A model generated the notes under the pieces. It was not told where the DNA came from, made no database searches, and saw only the letters and a program-made list of their open reading frames with translations. From Actinomycetota bacterium (GTDB taxonomy: Bacteria; Actinomycetota; Acidimicrobiia; Acidimicrobiales; Acidimicrobiaceae), in contig DAHVOF010000267.1 of the NCBI GenBank assembly GCA_027318945.1, forward strand, positions 1 to 6,966: a stretch of 6,966 bases of DNA. Direction: 5' to 3'. Shown here in pieces: positions 1-6,760 of this stretch. Numbering within the stretch: the stretch's first letter is position 1; every line of letters begins with the position of its first letter. The translations under genes and the position numbers were made by a program.

Positions 1-262
1 GGACGTCGTTCTTTAGGGCAAAGAGGTCGGATTGGATCGACTCCATCTCTCTAAGGATCAGACGTACTCGGGCAGCTACAACGGCACCCTCTATCGTAAG
101 TGCGCCGCTACGCCGGTCTACCAAAATCACGTCTAACTCAGACTCCAGCTTTGACACATGCGTGGAAATATTTGACTGCACAGTATCGAGCGCGTTTGCT
201 GCGCTCGAAAAGCCGCCGTAATCTTCGACTCCCACCAGCGCCTTCATCTGCTTTATATCCAT
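1..262 (-). CDS. LysR-type transcriptional regulator, N-terminal part (runs off window)
   Basis: This is the first 87 codons of a LysR-family DNA-binding regulator; the ligand-binding domain lies beyond the left edge. Reading leftward from ATG at 262 the protein begins MDIKQMKALVGVEDYGGFSS. It then shows the family's winged helix-turn-helix: a first helix at residues 2-13, the F-S-S-A-A-N-A-L pattern at 18-25, a recognition helix around 29-43 (S-N-I-S-T-H-V-S-K-L-E), and the wing with D-R-R-S-G at 49-53 followed by L-T-I-E-G-A. A GTG directly precedes the ATG and could also be the start. No clear Shine-Dalgarno sequence is visible before either. The gene is divergent from murT-gatD, and LysR proteins often control a divergent neighbour, so regulation of murT is possible but unproven. 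The target and inducer cannot be named. Confidence 0.88.
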   Translation of the reverse strand, partial: MDIKQMKALVGVEDYGGFSSAANALDTVQSNISTHVSKLESELDVILVDRRSGALTIEGAVVAARVRLILREMESIQSDLFALKNDV

Positions 263-271
263 CACTTAAAT

Positions 272-298
272 AGATAGCAGGTATCTCAGTAATTACTG
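272..298. promoter_or_regulatory. Two adjacent dyads upstream of the lysR start, candidate operator
   Basis: AGATA (272-276) and TATCT (282-286) form an inverted repeat around a 5-base centre. It is followed immediately by the perfect 12-bp palindrome CAGTAATTACTG (287-298). Both lie 10-36 bp upstream of the lysR start codon. LysR proteins bind dyads near their own promoter and commonly repress themselves, so an autoregulatory site is a reasonable inference. No consensus -35/-10 pair could be assigned with confidence here. Confidence 0.35.
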
Positions 299-335
299 CA
301 ATGGATTGTGAAATCGGAGCCATAATGGTTAATGC

Positions 336-360
336 AGGTTTCGGACCCCCCTCCGTACCT
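336..360 (+). other. Leader hairpin 1 upstream of murT (C6 loop)
   Basis: AGGT (336-339) and CGGA (342-345) pair with TCCG (352-355) and ACCT (357-360). The loop is six C residues and there is a small internal bulge. The hairpin lies between the divergent lysR and murT genes, 130 bases before the murT start, and directly precedes the terminator-like hairpin at 371-399. The base pairing is seen directly; a role in the transcript is inferred. Confidence 0.3.
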
Positions 361-370
361 TGCCTTGATG

Positions 371-407
371 AAGGAGTTGGCTCCCCCCGCCGACTCCTTC
401 CTATTTT
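371..407 (+). terminator. Terminator-like hairpin in the murT-gatD leader
   Basis: AAGGAGTTGG (371-380) pairs with CCGACTCCTT (390-399): ten pairs, one a G-U wobble, around a nine-base C-rich loop. The T-rich stretch CCTATTTT follows. Both flanking genes point away from this position, so it is not the end of a known gene. It is better explained as an attenuator in the murT leader or as the end of an unannotated short transcript. CCTT (363-366) can also pair with AAGG (371-374), which would compete with the left arm and gives an alternative fold. No known riboswitch class was recognised. Confidence 0.4.
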
Positions 408-491
408 AATAAGCTTTTTGCGGCAGCGACGGGGCTTTCATGGGTAGGGGTTTCGCTGAATTTCGCTCAGAGCCACTTAGGATGCTTTTTA

Positions 492-1784
492 GTGAAAAGA
501 CGTTTCTTGACGCTGCACGTGAATGCCGCTATTACCATATCGAGGATTGCTTCATGGTGGGTAAGAAAGCTAGGCATGGGCGATGGTGCTGCCTTGCCAG
601 GGCGCATTCTTCTATGGCTGCGTCCTGGCGCTATCACCGAACTTTCTCGCGGTCTCCCAGCAGTATTGATCAGTGGAACTAATGCCAAGACAACTACCAC
701 GGCGCTAGCCAGGGAGGCATTGGCAGGCAGCTTCCAGGTTATATCGAACGATACCGGAGCGAATATGGAGTCCGGACTAGCTTACGCGCTGACGAGGTGC
801 GGGGGAGTGTGCAGCGGGAAGGCGCTGGGCATTTTTGAGGTCGACGAGGCGTATCTTCCCTTGATCGGGAGGCAACTCGAAACGAAAATTGTTGCGCTTT
901 TAAATCTCTCCAGGGATCAGCTGGATCGTGTATCTGAGACTCGGTTGACGTCGGCGAAGTGGAGGGCCTACTTCCAGGCGAACAAAGACGTGAAAGTCGT
1001 GGCGAACTGTGACGATCCTCTTGTGGTCTATGCCGCGAACGGAGCCTCAAATATTTTGTGGATTTCCGCCGGAATAAACTTTTTTCAAGATGCGCGCTCT
1101 TGTCCGGAGTGCGGGGGGGAGATCCACTTCACGACCTCGGATTGGCGCTGCATCTGCGGGTTTGAGAGACCGCTTCCCGATATTGAGGTGTTTGAAAACG
1201 AGGTTGAAGCAGATGGAAGGCGCATCAAAGTGGACCTTGCCCTCCCAGGCCGCTGCAACGTCTCGAATGCTGCAGTCGCTTTGGGGATCTGCCAAGTTCT
1301 TGGAGTGGATCTTGCATCCGCAGTTCGCCGAATGTCGTACGTATCAGAGGTGGCAGGCCGGTACCGGCGATTATCTGTAGATGGCCGCACGGTTAGGATG
1401 CTTCTGTCAAAGAACCCTGCGGGCTGGCTCGAAGTATTGGACATTGTTCGCGATGATCGCTCTGTAGTGGTTGCGATCAATGCACAGGTGGCAGATGGCC
1501 GGGATCCGTCATGGCTTTGGGATGTGCCCTTTGAGTTTTTGCAAGGTAAAGAGGTGGTAGCTTCTGGAGAGCGCGCCTTTGACTTATCCGTGCGTCTTCA
1601 TTATGCCGGTGTCGAGCATTCGGTTATCAAGGATCCTATCGATGCTGTGAAATCCTGCGTTAGTTCCGAGCTGTCCTTTGTGGGCAACTACACGAGTTTT
1701 CAGGAGCTGAGAAAGAGAATCGATAGCTCACAGAATCCTAGATTAGCTAGATTGCACAGGCTGGGAGACCGGATATCGTTATGA
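492..1784 (+). CDS. murT: MurT, Mur-ligase-like subunit of lipid II isoglutaminyl synthase
   Basis: MurT pairs with GatD to amidate the alpha-carboxyl of D-glutamate in lipid II, using ATP and glutamine-derived ammonia, in the cytoplasm. The 430-residue length suits the family. Visible parts, in order: an N-terminal segment with G-A-A-L-P-G-R at 32-38; an ATP-binding loop SGTNAKTTTT at 61-70, where the usual second Gly of GTNGKT is Ala; the Mur-ligase central domain with LLNLSRDQLDR at 136-146; a zinc-ribbon insert with Cys204, Cys207, Cys220 and Cys222; L-P-G-R-C-N-V-S-N-A-A at 251-261; and the C-terminal DUF1727 domain with KNPAGWLEVLD at 307-317 and ADGRDPSWLWD at 334-344. In Staphylococcus aureus a MurT aspartate completes the GatD catalytic triad; its counterpart is probably in this last segment. 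The start is GTG at 492, with AGGA at 479-482 as a weak ribosome site. The gene overlaps gatD by ATGA, so translation is probably coupled. Confidence 0.93.
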   Translation: MKRRFLTLHVNAAITISRIASWWVRKLGMGDGAALPGRILLWLRPGAITELSRGLPAVLISGTNAKTTTTALAREALAGSFQVISNDTGANMESGLAYALTRCGGVCSGKALGIFEVDEAYLPLIGRQLETKIVALLNLSRDQLDRVSETRLTSAKWRAYFQANKDVKVVANCDDPLVVYAANGASNILWISAGINFFQDARSCPECGGEIHFTTSDWRCICGFERPLPDIEVFENEVEADGRRIKVDLALPGRCNVSNAAVALGICQVLGVDLASAVRRMSYVSEVAGRYRRLSVDGRTVRMLLSKNPAGWLEVLDIVRDDRSVVVAINAQVADGRDPSWLWDVPFEFLQGKEVVASGERAFDLSVRLHYAGVEHSVIKDPIDAVKSCVSSELSFVGNYTSFQELRKRIDSSQNPRLARLHRLGDRISL

Positions 1785-2515
1785 CCGAAAAGATCAAGGT
1801 TGTCTCCGTGCTGCCTGACCTCCTTGGCACATATGGTGACTCGGGCAACGCGATTGTCGCCAGTAGGCGCTTAGCTCTGCGTGGATACGAACCGGAGCTC
1901 GTTACGGCAGTGCTAGGGGAAGCGGTGCCCGCTGACGGAGATTTCTACTTAATTGGCGGGGGAGAAGATGGCCCCCAAGCCAAGGCTGCGCAGCTGCTCA
2001 ATGCCGATGCCGCCCTTGAAGCTGCATTAGATAGGGGGGCTGCATTGCTTGCTGTATGCGCGGGATTCCAGATTCTTGGAGAGTCGTTCATCGGTCCCGA
2101 CATGAATCCTACAACTGGGATAGGGGTGTTTGCGTGCAAGACCCACAGGTTTGATGGGCCCAGAAGTGTCGGGGAACTCGTGACGGCACCGACACCGGGG
2201 ATCGACGGAGTTCCCGAATTGACCGGTTACGAGAATCACCAAGGGGTAACAGAGCTGCTCGAAGGGACGATACCTCTTGGAATGGTGCTTGTGGGCAAAG
2301 GTAACAATTGTGGCAAGCGGATCGACGGGGCCGTTTCAGGCAAAGCAATAGGCACCTACATGCATGGCCCTGTGCTGGCGCGCAACCCTGCGCTTTGCGA
2401 CTATTTTTTGTCTCTCGTGGTCGGGAAACTTGAGCCTCTTGAAGATGTCCGACTTGAGCGTGCGCACGCCAAGCTTTATGAGGAACGAATCAAAGAGGCA
2501 TACAAACTTAGGTGA
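1781..2515 (+). CDS. gatD: GatD, glutamine amidotransferase subunit of lipid II isoglutaminyl synthase
   Basis: GatD is the class I (triad-type, CobB/CobQ-like) glutaminase that supplies ammonia to MurT for conversion of lipid II D-glutamate to D-isoglutamine. The protein has 244 residues, normal for the family. Seen in the sequence: the N-terminal PDLLGTYGDSGNA motif at 12-24; the G-G-G-E-D-G oxyanion region at 59-64; the nucleophile elbow AVCAGFQILG at 91-100 with Cys93; R-S-V-G-E at 128-132, where Arg128 may match the active-site arginine described in S. aureus GatD; GYENHQG at 149-155; and GTYMHGPVLARNP at 191-203 with catalytic His195. The third triad member is expected from MurT. The ATG lies inside the murT stop (ATGA), showing a two-gene operon. 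No further gene follows on this strand before the terminator at 2636-2678. Confidence 0.95.
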   Translation: MTEKIKVVSVLPDLLGTYGDSGNAIVASRRLALRGYEPELVTAVLGEAVPADGDFYLIGGGEDGPQAKAAQLLNADAALEAALDRGAALLAVCAGFQILGESFIGPDMNPTTGIGVFACKTHRFDGPRSVGELVTAPTPGIDGVPELTGYENHQGVTELLEGTIPLGMVLVGKGNNCGKRIDGAVSGKAIGTYMHGPVLARNPALCDYFLSLVVGKLEPLEDVRLERAHAKLYEERIKEAYKLR

Positions 2516-2635
2516 CAAAGCAGCATTTGGGCTTGCGGGGCTGCGAAATCATTCGAAAATAGGGTGATTTCTCGACTACTTTTTGTTGCTTGCCCCTGAC
2601 CAACCAATCGGAGCATGGGACTTTTTCCGAAAATT

Positions 2636-2678
2636 TCGTTCATGCGCCTGGACAACCATATGCCAGGCGCATGAACGA
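2636..2678. terminator. Bidirectional terminator between convergent gatD and aconitase genes
   Basis: A perfect 16-bp inverted repeat has arms at 2636-2651 and 2663-2678 around an 11-base loop. It sits between two genes that end towards each other, 121 bp after the gatD stop and 20 bp after the aconitase stop. Read on the minus strand, the hairpin is followed by AAATTTT; on the plus strand the T-stretch is short (TTCTT). Intrinsic termination is therefore better supported for the aconitase transcript, though the stem should affect both. Confidence 0.75.
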
Positions 2679-2697
2679 TTCTTAGGTCGAGCGGTGG

Positions 2698-4980
2698 TTA
2701 CCTTCCCTGCGAGGCTCGAATTACATTAAGGGCACCGCCTGCTCTGAACCAGCCAATGTGTTCTTCAGACATAGTGTGTATTGCTTCGAAGGGTTCCTTG
2801 GACCCATCTTCGTGGTTGATCACGCACACCACGGGCTTGTCTGGAGATAAGTTGTTCAGCCCAGTAACTGAAATTGTGTCGCGCTCACCAATTTTGTCAT
2901 AGGTGCCGGAGACAGAAAATGTGAGAGGCAGGATTCCCTGTTTTTTGAGGTTTGTCTCATGGATGCGAGCAAAAGATCGGGCGAATATGACTTTTGCGTT
3001 CTGGAACCGCGGCTCCATTGCGGCATGTTCTCTCGAAGAACCCTCACCGTAGTTTTGATCACCAATTGCTGCCCATGCAACACCTGCTTCACGATAGTGC
3101 CGGGCGATGTCGGGAAAGCTTTCGACCGCCCTATGTACCGTGCAGTAGCCGTGACCGACCGGGTAGTCCTTTCCATCGCTTTGCACAAAAGCGTTGACCG
3201 CACCGAGAAAGAGGTTCTGCGATATGTTCTCCAAGTGTCCTCTATAGGTGAGCCAGGGTCCCGCTGCACTGATATGGTCGGTAGTGCATTTTCCCTTCGC
3301 CTTCATCAGCACCACGAGATTTTCGAAATCGCGGCCGTCCCAGGCCGGGAACGGCTGAAGAAGTTGCAGCCTATCTGAGGCGGGATCTACGCTAACCACT
3401 ATCGACGAACCGTCGTCGGGCGGGGCTAGAAATCCCGACTCTCCGGATTCGAAACCCCTGGAGGGCAGTTCCTCGCCAACAGGTGCATCTAATTTGAATC
3501 CATCGATTGTGTCCGTTAGCGGGTTGAAGTCGAGAGTTCCAGCAAGAGCGTACGCGACAACGGTCTCTGGAGAGGCTATAAAGGAAAGTGTCCCCGGGTT
3601 TCCGTCATTTCTTTTCGGGAAGTTGCGGTTATAGGAGTTGAGAATTGAGTTTGGCTCGCCTTGCGCAATGTCATTCCTGTTCCACTGACCTATGCAAGGC
3701 CCGCACGCGTTTGCAAGAACGGTCGCTCCAATCGCCTCCAAGTCCGAAAGAAGGCCGTCACGCTCAATCGTCGCCCGCACCCTCTCGCTTCCAGGTGTTA
3801 CAAGAAGGGGAGACTTTACATGGAGTCCTTGCGCCTTGGCCTGTCGGGCAATATTTGCCGCTCGTGATATGTCTTGATAAGAGGAGTTGGTGCACGATCC
3901 CACCAGTGTTGCCGATAGCTTCAAGGGCCATGAGTTCGCTTTGGACTCGTCGGCAATCGCCGATACCGGCCTGGCAAGGTCGGGGGTATGGGGACCCACT
4001 ATGTGCGGTTCGAGCGTGTCAAGATTGATCTCAATTACCTGGTCGAAGTATCTCTGTGGATTTTCCAAAACATCCTGGTCGGCGTTGAGATGGTCGATGT
4101 GGCTATTTGCAAGTTCGGCAAGATCCGCTCGACCGGTGGCCTTAAGATATTCGCTGGAGTGATGGTCATAGGGGAAGATGGAGCATGTCGCGCCAATTTC
4201 GGCTCCCATGTTGCAGATCGTTGCCTTGCCTGTGGCAGCTATGGTTTGGGTGCCGGGACCGAAGTATTCGATGATGGCGCCGGTTCCACCGCTGACAGTG
4301 AGGATCTGCGCGACCTTTAGAATAATGTCCTTTGCCGATGTCCATCCTGACATTGTTCCGGTGAGCTTTATGCCGATTACCTTTGGATAACGTAGCCCGA
4401 ATGTCGAGCCGACCATCACGTCAACGGCGTCAGCGCCTCCAACGCCTATCGCAACCATGGACATGCCTCCGGCGTTGGGCGTGTGCGAATCGGTACCTAT
4501 CATCATTCCGCCTGGAAAGGCGTACTGCTCGATAACCACCTGGTGGATTATCCCGGAGCCGGGCTTCCAGAAGCCGATTCCGTACTTTGCCGATACAGAC
4601 CTCAGAAAATCGTAGACCTCTTTGTTGATGTTCTCTGCTGCAGCGAGATCTTGAGCCGCTCCAACTTCAGCCTGGATGAGGTGGTCACAATGAACCGTGG
4701 TTGGAACCATCACTGAGGGTAAGCCTGCTGTCATGAACTGCAGAAGGGCCATCTGGGCTGTGGCGTCCTGCATTGCCACTCGGTCGGGATAAAACTCTGC
4801 GTAGCTCTTACCCCTGTCGATTTGCTGGCCGTTTGGATCTGCCAAATGGTTGAACAGGATCTTTTCCGTGAGCGTAAGACCGCGCCCCAACCTTTGCCTT
4901 CCGAGCGACACTCTTTCGTCGAGACGGGAGTACACGCTTTCGACAAGATCTCGGGGAGTCCCCGCTGTAACCTTTGCCAC
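2698..4980 (-). CDS. acn: Aconitate hydratase, mitochondrial-type
   Basis: This enzyme isomerises citrate to isocitrate via cis-aconitate in the citric acid cycle, using a [4Fe-4S] cluster, in the cytoplasm. The 760-residue protein aligns in layout with mature mitochondrial aconitase rather than the roughly 900-residue AcnA/IRP type. Cluster ligands are Cys363 (VGSCTNSSYQD), Cys426 and Cys429 (ANACGPCIGQW). Active-site signatures include H-C-D-H at 97-100, GTDSHTPNAGG at 162-172, SYNRNFPKRNDGN at 449-461 with two substrate arginines, and GEGSSREHAAMEPR at 645-658 in the C-terminal swivel domain. The start is set at GTG 4980 because an AAGGAGAG ribosome site (4985-4992) lies four bases upstream; the open frame extends further (to 5097) without family similarity. 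The gene is divergent from a GntR-family regulator with a shared 37-bp gap, so control by that regulator is likely. The symbol is generic; acnA or acn may be used for orthologues. Confidence 0.95.
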   Translation of the reverse strand: MAKVTAGTPRDLVESVYSRLDERVSLGRQRLGRGLTLTEKILFNHLADPNGQQIDRGKSYAEFYPDRVAMQDATAQMALLQFMTAGLPSVMVPTTVHCDHLIQAEVGAAQDLAAAENINKEVYDFLRSVSAKYGIGFWKPGSGIIHQVVIEQYAFPGGMMIGTDSHTPNAGGMSMVAIGVGGADAVDVMVGSTFGLRYPKVIGIKLTGTMSGWTSAKDIILKVAQILTVSGGTGAIIEYFGPGTQTIAATGKATICNMGAEIGATCSIFPYDHHSSEYLKATGRADLAELANSHIDHLNADQDVLENPQRYFDQVIEINLDTLEPHIVGPHTPDLARPVSAIADESKANSWPLKLSATLVGSCTNSSYQDISRAANIARQAKAQGLHVKSPLLVTPGSERVRATIERDGLLSDLEAIGATVLANACGPCIGQWNRNDIAQGEPNSILNSYNRNFPKRNDGNPGTLSFIASPETVVAYALAGTLDFNPLTDTIDGFKLDAPVGEELPSRGFESGESGFLAPPDDGSSIVVSVDPASDRLQLLQPFPAWDGRDFENLVVLMKAKGKCTTDHISAAGPWLTYRGHLENISQNLFLGAVNAFVQSDGKDYPVGHGYCTVHRAVESFPDIARHYREAGVAWAAIGDQNYGEGSSREHAAMEPRFQNAKVIFARSFARIHETNLKKQGILPLTFSVSGTYDKIGERDTISVTGLNNLSPDKPVVCVINHEDGSKEPFEAIHTMSEEHIGWFRAGGALNVIRASQGR

Positions 4981-4984
4981 AATG

Positions 4985-4992
4985 CTCTCCTT
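4985..4992 (-). promoter_or_regulatory. Ribosome binding site deciding the aconitase start
   Basis: On the minus strand AAGGAGAG is followed by four bases and then GTG GCA AAG. It is the only strong Shine-Dalgarno sequence near the N-terminus and fixes the start at 4980, giving a protein of typical family length. Confidence 0.8.
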
Positions 4993-4999
4993 GATTTGG

Positions 5000-5017
5000 A
5001 CTTGATATAATACAAGT
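5000..5017. promoter_or_regulatory. Candidate GntR-family operator shared by acn and gntR
   Basis: ACTTG (5000-5004) and CAAGT (5013-5017) form an inverted repeat around an A+T-rich 8-base centre, in the 37-bp gap between the divergent start codons. The dyad size and alternating A/T core resemble the short operators of HutC-type GntR proteins. The TATAAT box of the regulator gene lies inside it, and on the minus strand TATACT (5020-5015) overlaps its edge. One bound dimer could therefore block both promoters. The repeat is seen; binding by the adjacent regulator is inferred. Confidence 0.5.
5006..5011 (+). promoter_or_regulatory. -10 box for the gntR-family gene (leaderless arrangement)
   Basis: A consensus TATAAT ends six bases before the ATA codon at 5018, so transcription would begin at or next to that codon. 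This spacing is typical of leaderless mRNAs in Actinomycetota. No good -35 box lies 16-18 bases upstream; that stretch also holds the aconitase ribosome site. Confidence 0.5.
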
Positions 5018-5773
5018 ATAAGACAGGTCGGCCCTAGATACCTAAACATAGCAAGCGAACTTCGATCCAAGATTCTAGACGGTACTCTTGGCGCCAATCA
5101 GGTGCTGCCTAGCGAGGCGGTGCTCTCATCAGTCTACGAAGTTTCTCGGATAACCGTACGTAAAGCTCTCGAGGTTTTACGCGAAGAAGGGCATGTGGAC
5201 TCTAGACAGGGCTTTGGGTGGCTAGTCGTTTCACCTCCATTGAGGCAGCGTCTAGGGCGTTTTTCTACTATTGAGGAGCAACTGGCCGAAATGGGAGTCC
5301 ATCCGAGACGGAAGGTTTTGGACTCCGAAGTCTGCGAATCTTCGGCTGAGATAGCCCAAGTTCTTGGCCAGAAGGAAATACTGCGTGTGCGCAGGGTAAA
5401 TCTGGCCGACGAGCTTCCTTTTGCCCGTGTAACAGTGTGGATTCCATCTTCTCTGGCCAAGCATTTTTCTTTGAGCGATTACGAGGAGAGTTCGTTTTAC
5501 GATCTATTGACCGACCGAAAGTTACTAAAGAAGCCGCTTTCGAAAGCCATGCAGACCATAAGTGCGATTGCCATTTCAGAAGAGGATGCGAAGCTCTTCA
5601 GCGTTCCCGTGGGGTCTCCTGCGCTTAGGTGTTTGAGAACGACCTTTGACTCGGCTGGAGATCCAGTTCTTTTCTCGGAATATGTGTTTCCCGGGCATTT
5701 GACCGAATTTGTCATCGAACTGGCTGGAGAAGTTACTTCAATCGCACCTTCTGGACTACGTCTGGTCGACTAG
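5018..5773 (+). CDS. GntR-family (HutC/UTRA-type) transcriptional regulator, probable non-standard start
   Basis: This is a DNA-binding repressor of the HutC subfamily. From 5018 it has 251 residues, normal for the group. Residues about 7-70 form the GntR winged helix-turn-helix: Y-L-N-I-A-S-E-L-R-S-K-I-L-D-G-T-L-G at 8-25, LPSEAVLSSVYEVSRITVRK at 30-49, then A-L-E-V-L-R-E-E-G at 50-58 and the wing. Residues about 80-230 form the UTRA effector domain, with L-R-V-R-R-V at 122-127 and the closing R-C-L-R-T-T-F-D-S-A-G-D-P-V-L-F-S-E-Y at 204-222. In frame, no ATG, GTG or TTG exists between the stop at 5003 and GTG 5102. A start at 5102 would remove helix 1 of the DNA-binding domain. ATA at 5018 fits both the domain and the upstream -10 box. 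It is divergent from the aconitase gene, its likely target, and probably represses itself. The effector is unknown. Confidence 0.85.
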   Translation: MRQVGPRYLNIASELRSKILDGTLGANQVLPSEAVLSSVYEVSRITVRKALEVLREEGHVDSRQGFGWLVVSPPLRQRLGRFSTIEEQLAEMGVHPRRKVLDSEVCESSAEIAQVLGQKEILRVRRVNLADELPFARVTVWIPSSLAKHFSLSDYEESSFYDLLTDRKLLKKPLSKAMQTISAIAISEEDAKLFSVPVGSPALRCLRTTFDSAGDPVLFSEYVFPGHLTEFVIELAGEVTSIAPSGLRLVD

Positions 5774-5830
5774 CGGAAGTCTTTTTAACTTCTTTCGGCC
5801 AACTAAGAAATTTCGACGATCCGAAAACAT

Positions 5831-5861
5831 GGCGCGTTGCAATGCGCAACAGGGCCTTTTT
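5831..5861 (+). terminator. Rho-independent terminator after the gntR-family gene
   Basis: GTTGC (5836-5840) pairs with GCAAC (5846-5850). An outer GGC (5831-5833) pairs with GCC (5854-5856) across a small internal loop. Five T residues (5857-5861) follow. The hairpin lies 57 bp after the gntR stop. A weaker stem, GAAGT/ACTTC (5776-5792), sits right after the stop codon but is too short to call alone. Confidence 0.55.
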
Positions 5862-6735
5862 AGTTGTTTCGAGGTGTGCTGTTTGCTGATTACATGAACA
5901 TGCCGCGAGAAATTGCGACCATGAAGGCGTGTATGGCCGAGATTGAAAACGTCGCTGAATACAAGCGTGGCCCAGCTATTTTCCAGCTTGAGGCGGGAGT
6001 CATGTAGAGATGACGTGTGGGTCGAGAAAGCGCGCACAAAAAGTGCGATACGAGAGCGTCGCTGGAATTTTGCGCCTGCATTCGATGCAAATGCTTCAAC
6101 GATGCTCTGCAGATTTTCTCCGAGCCTCAGCGCGATGACGCGATCGTCATACTGGAGACGACAAGTGGGAGCGTTTGCGGCCGCACCAGCTCGGCGTTTC
6201 AGTCGAATCCTGGCAATTGTCCTAATGTACAAATACGGTGCGATCTATCCTTTGCGATGGGCAGCTAGATGTTGTTTGGCCTCGTTCACCTTGCGTCTAC
6301 CAGGTTTAAAGTTAGAGAAGACTGGCCCTCAAGCGGTGACAAATGTCCAACGAGCAGCGCACGAACGTCCGGAAGAGGCATGCTGTGATCCAGAGAGGGC
6401 GATTCTCGCTGAAGACGAGCTAATGCTCGACCCGGGGCGACCGCTTGACAAAAGGTCTGGACACTCCAAGTTGTTACTACATAAGTGATGGAGAATAACG
6501 GAACTCGAAACAACAGGAGCACCAACGGCTTTTTGGATTGGAAGAAAGGAGTAGAGCATGCATTTTTCACGAAGAGCTAGAGGACGCGTGAAACAGGGGC
6601 ATGTTCTCCTAGATCTGGAACCTTAAGTTCACGGAAAATTCTGTTGTACTGGTATGGAGCGAAATTGCACTCTGCACGTTATCTCGAAAGGCGCTCGATG
6701 TTCATGATGTATAAGTGGTGCATTTCATGCCAGAT
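5862..6735. other. Region without a convincing gene
   Basis: I find no reading frame here that resembles a known family. The longest open stretch (5943-6488, plus) is rich in Arg, Cys and Trp and lacks a ribosome site, so it looks like chance. Two very short frames are noted: 37 codons at 5894-6007, and 22 codons at 6558-6626 with a good AAAGGAG site six bases upstream. Small stems occur, such as ATGACG/CGTCAT at 6135-6150 and TTTCACG/CGTGAAA at 6565-6593. The stretch may be a decayed accessory or mobile segment, but no transposase signature is visible. Confidence 0.5.
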
Positions 6736-6758
6736 TTTCTGGGGTCGATCCCCAGAAA
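6736..6758. repeat. Inverted repeat (9-bp stem, 5-base loop)
   Basis: TTTCTGGGG (6736-6744) and CCCCAGAAA (6750-6758) are perfect complements around the loop TCGAT. No T-run follows in either direction, so it is not a standard terminator. It is the first of two stems leading into the direct-repeat pair. Confidence 0.65.
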
Positions 6759-6760
6759 CA

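Noticed and set aside
440..682. 80-codon frame overlapping the murT start
   Set aside because: Out of frame with murT, which has clear family motifs from its N-terminus.
4981..5097. 39-residue N-terminal extension of aconitase
   Set aside because: No homology to the family, it would overlap the divergent regulator gene, and a strong ribosome site fixes the start at 4980.
5102..5773. GTG 5102 as the start of the gntR-family gene
   Set aside because: It would delete the first helix of the DNA-binding domain, which is clearly encoded in frame upstream.
6185..6215. tRNA T-arm-like sequence (CAGTCGAATCCTG)
   Set aside because: Only a three-pair stem, and no acceptor, D or anticodon arms in register.
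5756..6232. 158-codon open frame on the minus strand
   Set aside because: Overlaps the gntR end and its terminator, has no ribosome site and no recognisable motif.
5943..6488. 181-codon open frame on the plus strand
   Set aside because: No ribosome site, no family resemblance, and Arg/Cys/Trp-rich composition typical of chance frames; not called as a gene.
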